In this document: positions 12,948 to 13,085 of the stretch, piece by piece
Layout: each line of letters starts with the position of its first letter
How positions within the stretch are numbered: position 1 is the stretch's first letter
Source of the DNA: Verrucomicrobiota bacterium
GTDB lineage: Bacteria > Verrucomicrobiota > Kiritimatiellia > JAAZAB01
Assembly (NCBI GenBank): GCA_018896395.1
Contig: JAHIMN010000190.1
Location: 1-13,085, forward strand
Length of the DNA: 13,085 bases
Direction: 5' to 3'
Notes under the pieces: model-generated
Databases searched by the model: none
The model's input: only the letters and a program-made list of their open reading frames with translations
Told to the model about the DNA's origin: nothing
Position numbers and translations under genes: made by a program

Positions 12948-13085
12948 CTACTGTCCGGTTAAGAAACAGGCGACATGCATTTGAGGCCTGTCATATCTAT
13001 ATAAAATGGTCATTATGACTTTTTTCGATTTCAATTCCAAAGTGCGGTATTTTCGGCTTTTCTCCTCTGATAAACAAGGAGGGGA
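12948..13085 (+). mobile_element. Possible left end of a second insertion sequence (runs off right edge)
   Basis: From about ACTACTGTCCGGTTAAG the sequence changes to an AT-rich leader with a small stem (ACAGGC/GCCTGT) and ends in AAGGAGGGGA, a near-perfect Shine-Dalgarno site with no start codon left in the window. The layout resembles, from memory, the upstream end of IS4-type elements; no transposase codons are visible, so this is a guess. A gene start immediately beyond the edge is likely in any case. Confidence 0.3.

Noticed and set aside
1..13085. CRISPR array, tRNA, rRNA or riboswitch
   Set aside because: No regularly spaced direct repeats, cloverleaf or conserved RNA core was recognised by eye; a covariance-model scan was not possible here.

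Overview
The window looks like a chromosomal segment of a GC-rich bacterium, most likely a PVC-group (Kiritimatiellota/Lentisphaerae/Verrucomicrobiota-like) organism. The evidence is a secreted autotransporter-associated beta-strand repeat protein, a glycoside-hydrolase-like protein paired with a uroporphyrinogen-decarboxylase-superfamily protein, and intergenic TTCCAA heptamer repeats. This assignment is an inference from gene content; the window has no rRNA or other phylogenetic marker.

Layout. (1) 1-3998, minus strand: a housekeeping block read in the order tlyA-like rRNA methyltransferase, nadK, a conserved unknown protein, dprA, and a xerC/xerD-type tyrosine recombinase that runs off the left edge. 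tlyA/nadK overlap as ATGA and the unknown gene/dprA overlap as TAATG, so both pairs look translationally coupled. The two gaps in the block (nadK to unknown, dprA to xer) each hold a 147-174 bp element with 33-34 bp inverted arms made of TTCCAA-type heptamers. (2) 4207-5151, plus strand: a promoter and two small genes, a secreted DUF4019 protein and a DUF202 membrane protein. They are separated by a 60 bp structured spacer that resembles a degenerate integron attC site. (3) 5308-7671, minus strand: the large secreted beta-strand repeat protein with its own promoter. (4) 7800-9237: a complete insertion sequence with inverted ends and one DDE (rve-type) transposase, AT-richer than its surroundings. 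(5) 9376-12888, plus strand: a candidate promoter, then a glycoside-hydrolase-like protein overlapping a URO-D/methyltransferase-like gene, a probable two-gene operon. (6) 12889-13085: intergenic sequence ending in what may be the leader of a second insertion sequence whose gene starts beyond the window.

The left block serves DNA uptake and recombination, NADP supply and rRNA modification. The right half is accessory: surface or secreted protein, transposon and a putative carbohydrate/methyl-group module. The most unusual items are the paired heptamer inverted-repeat elements, the attC-like spacer, a strong inverted repeat inside the 3' end of the transposase gene, and the GH-like/URO-D-like overlapping pair.
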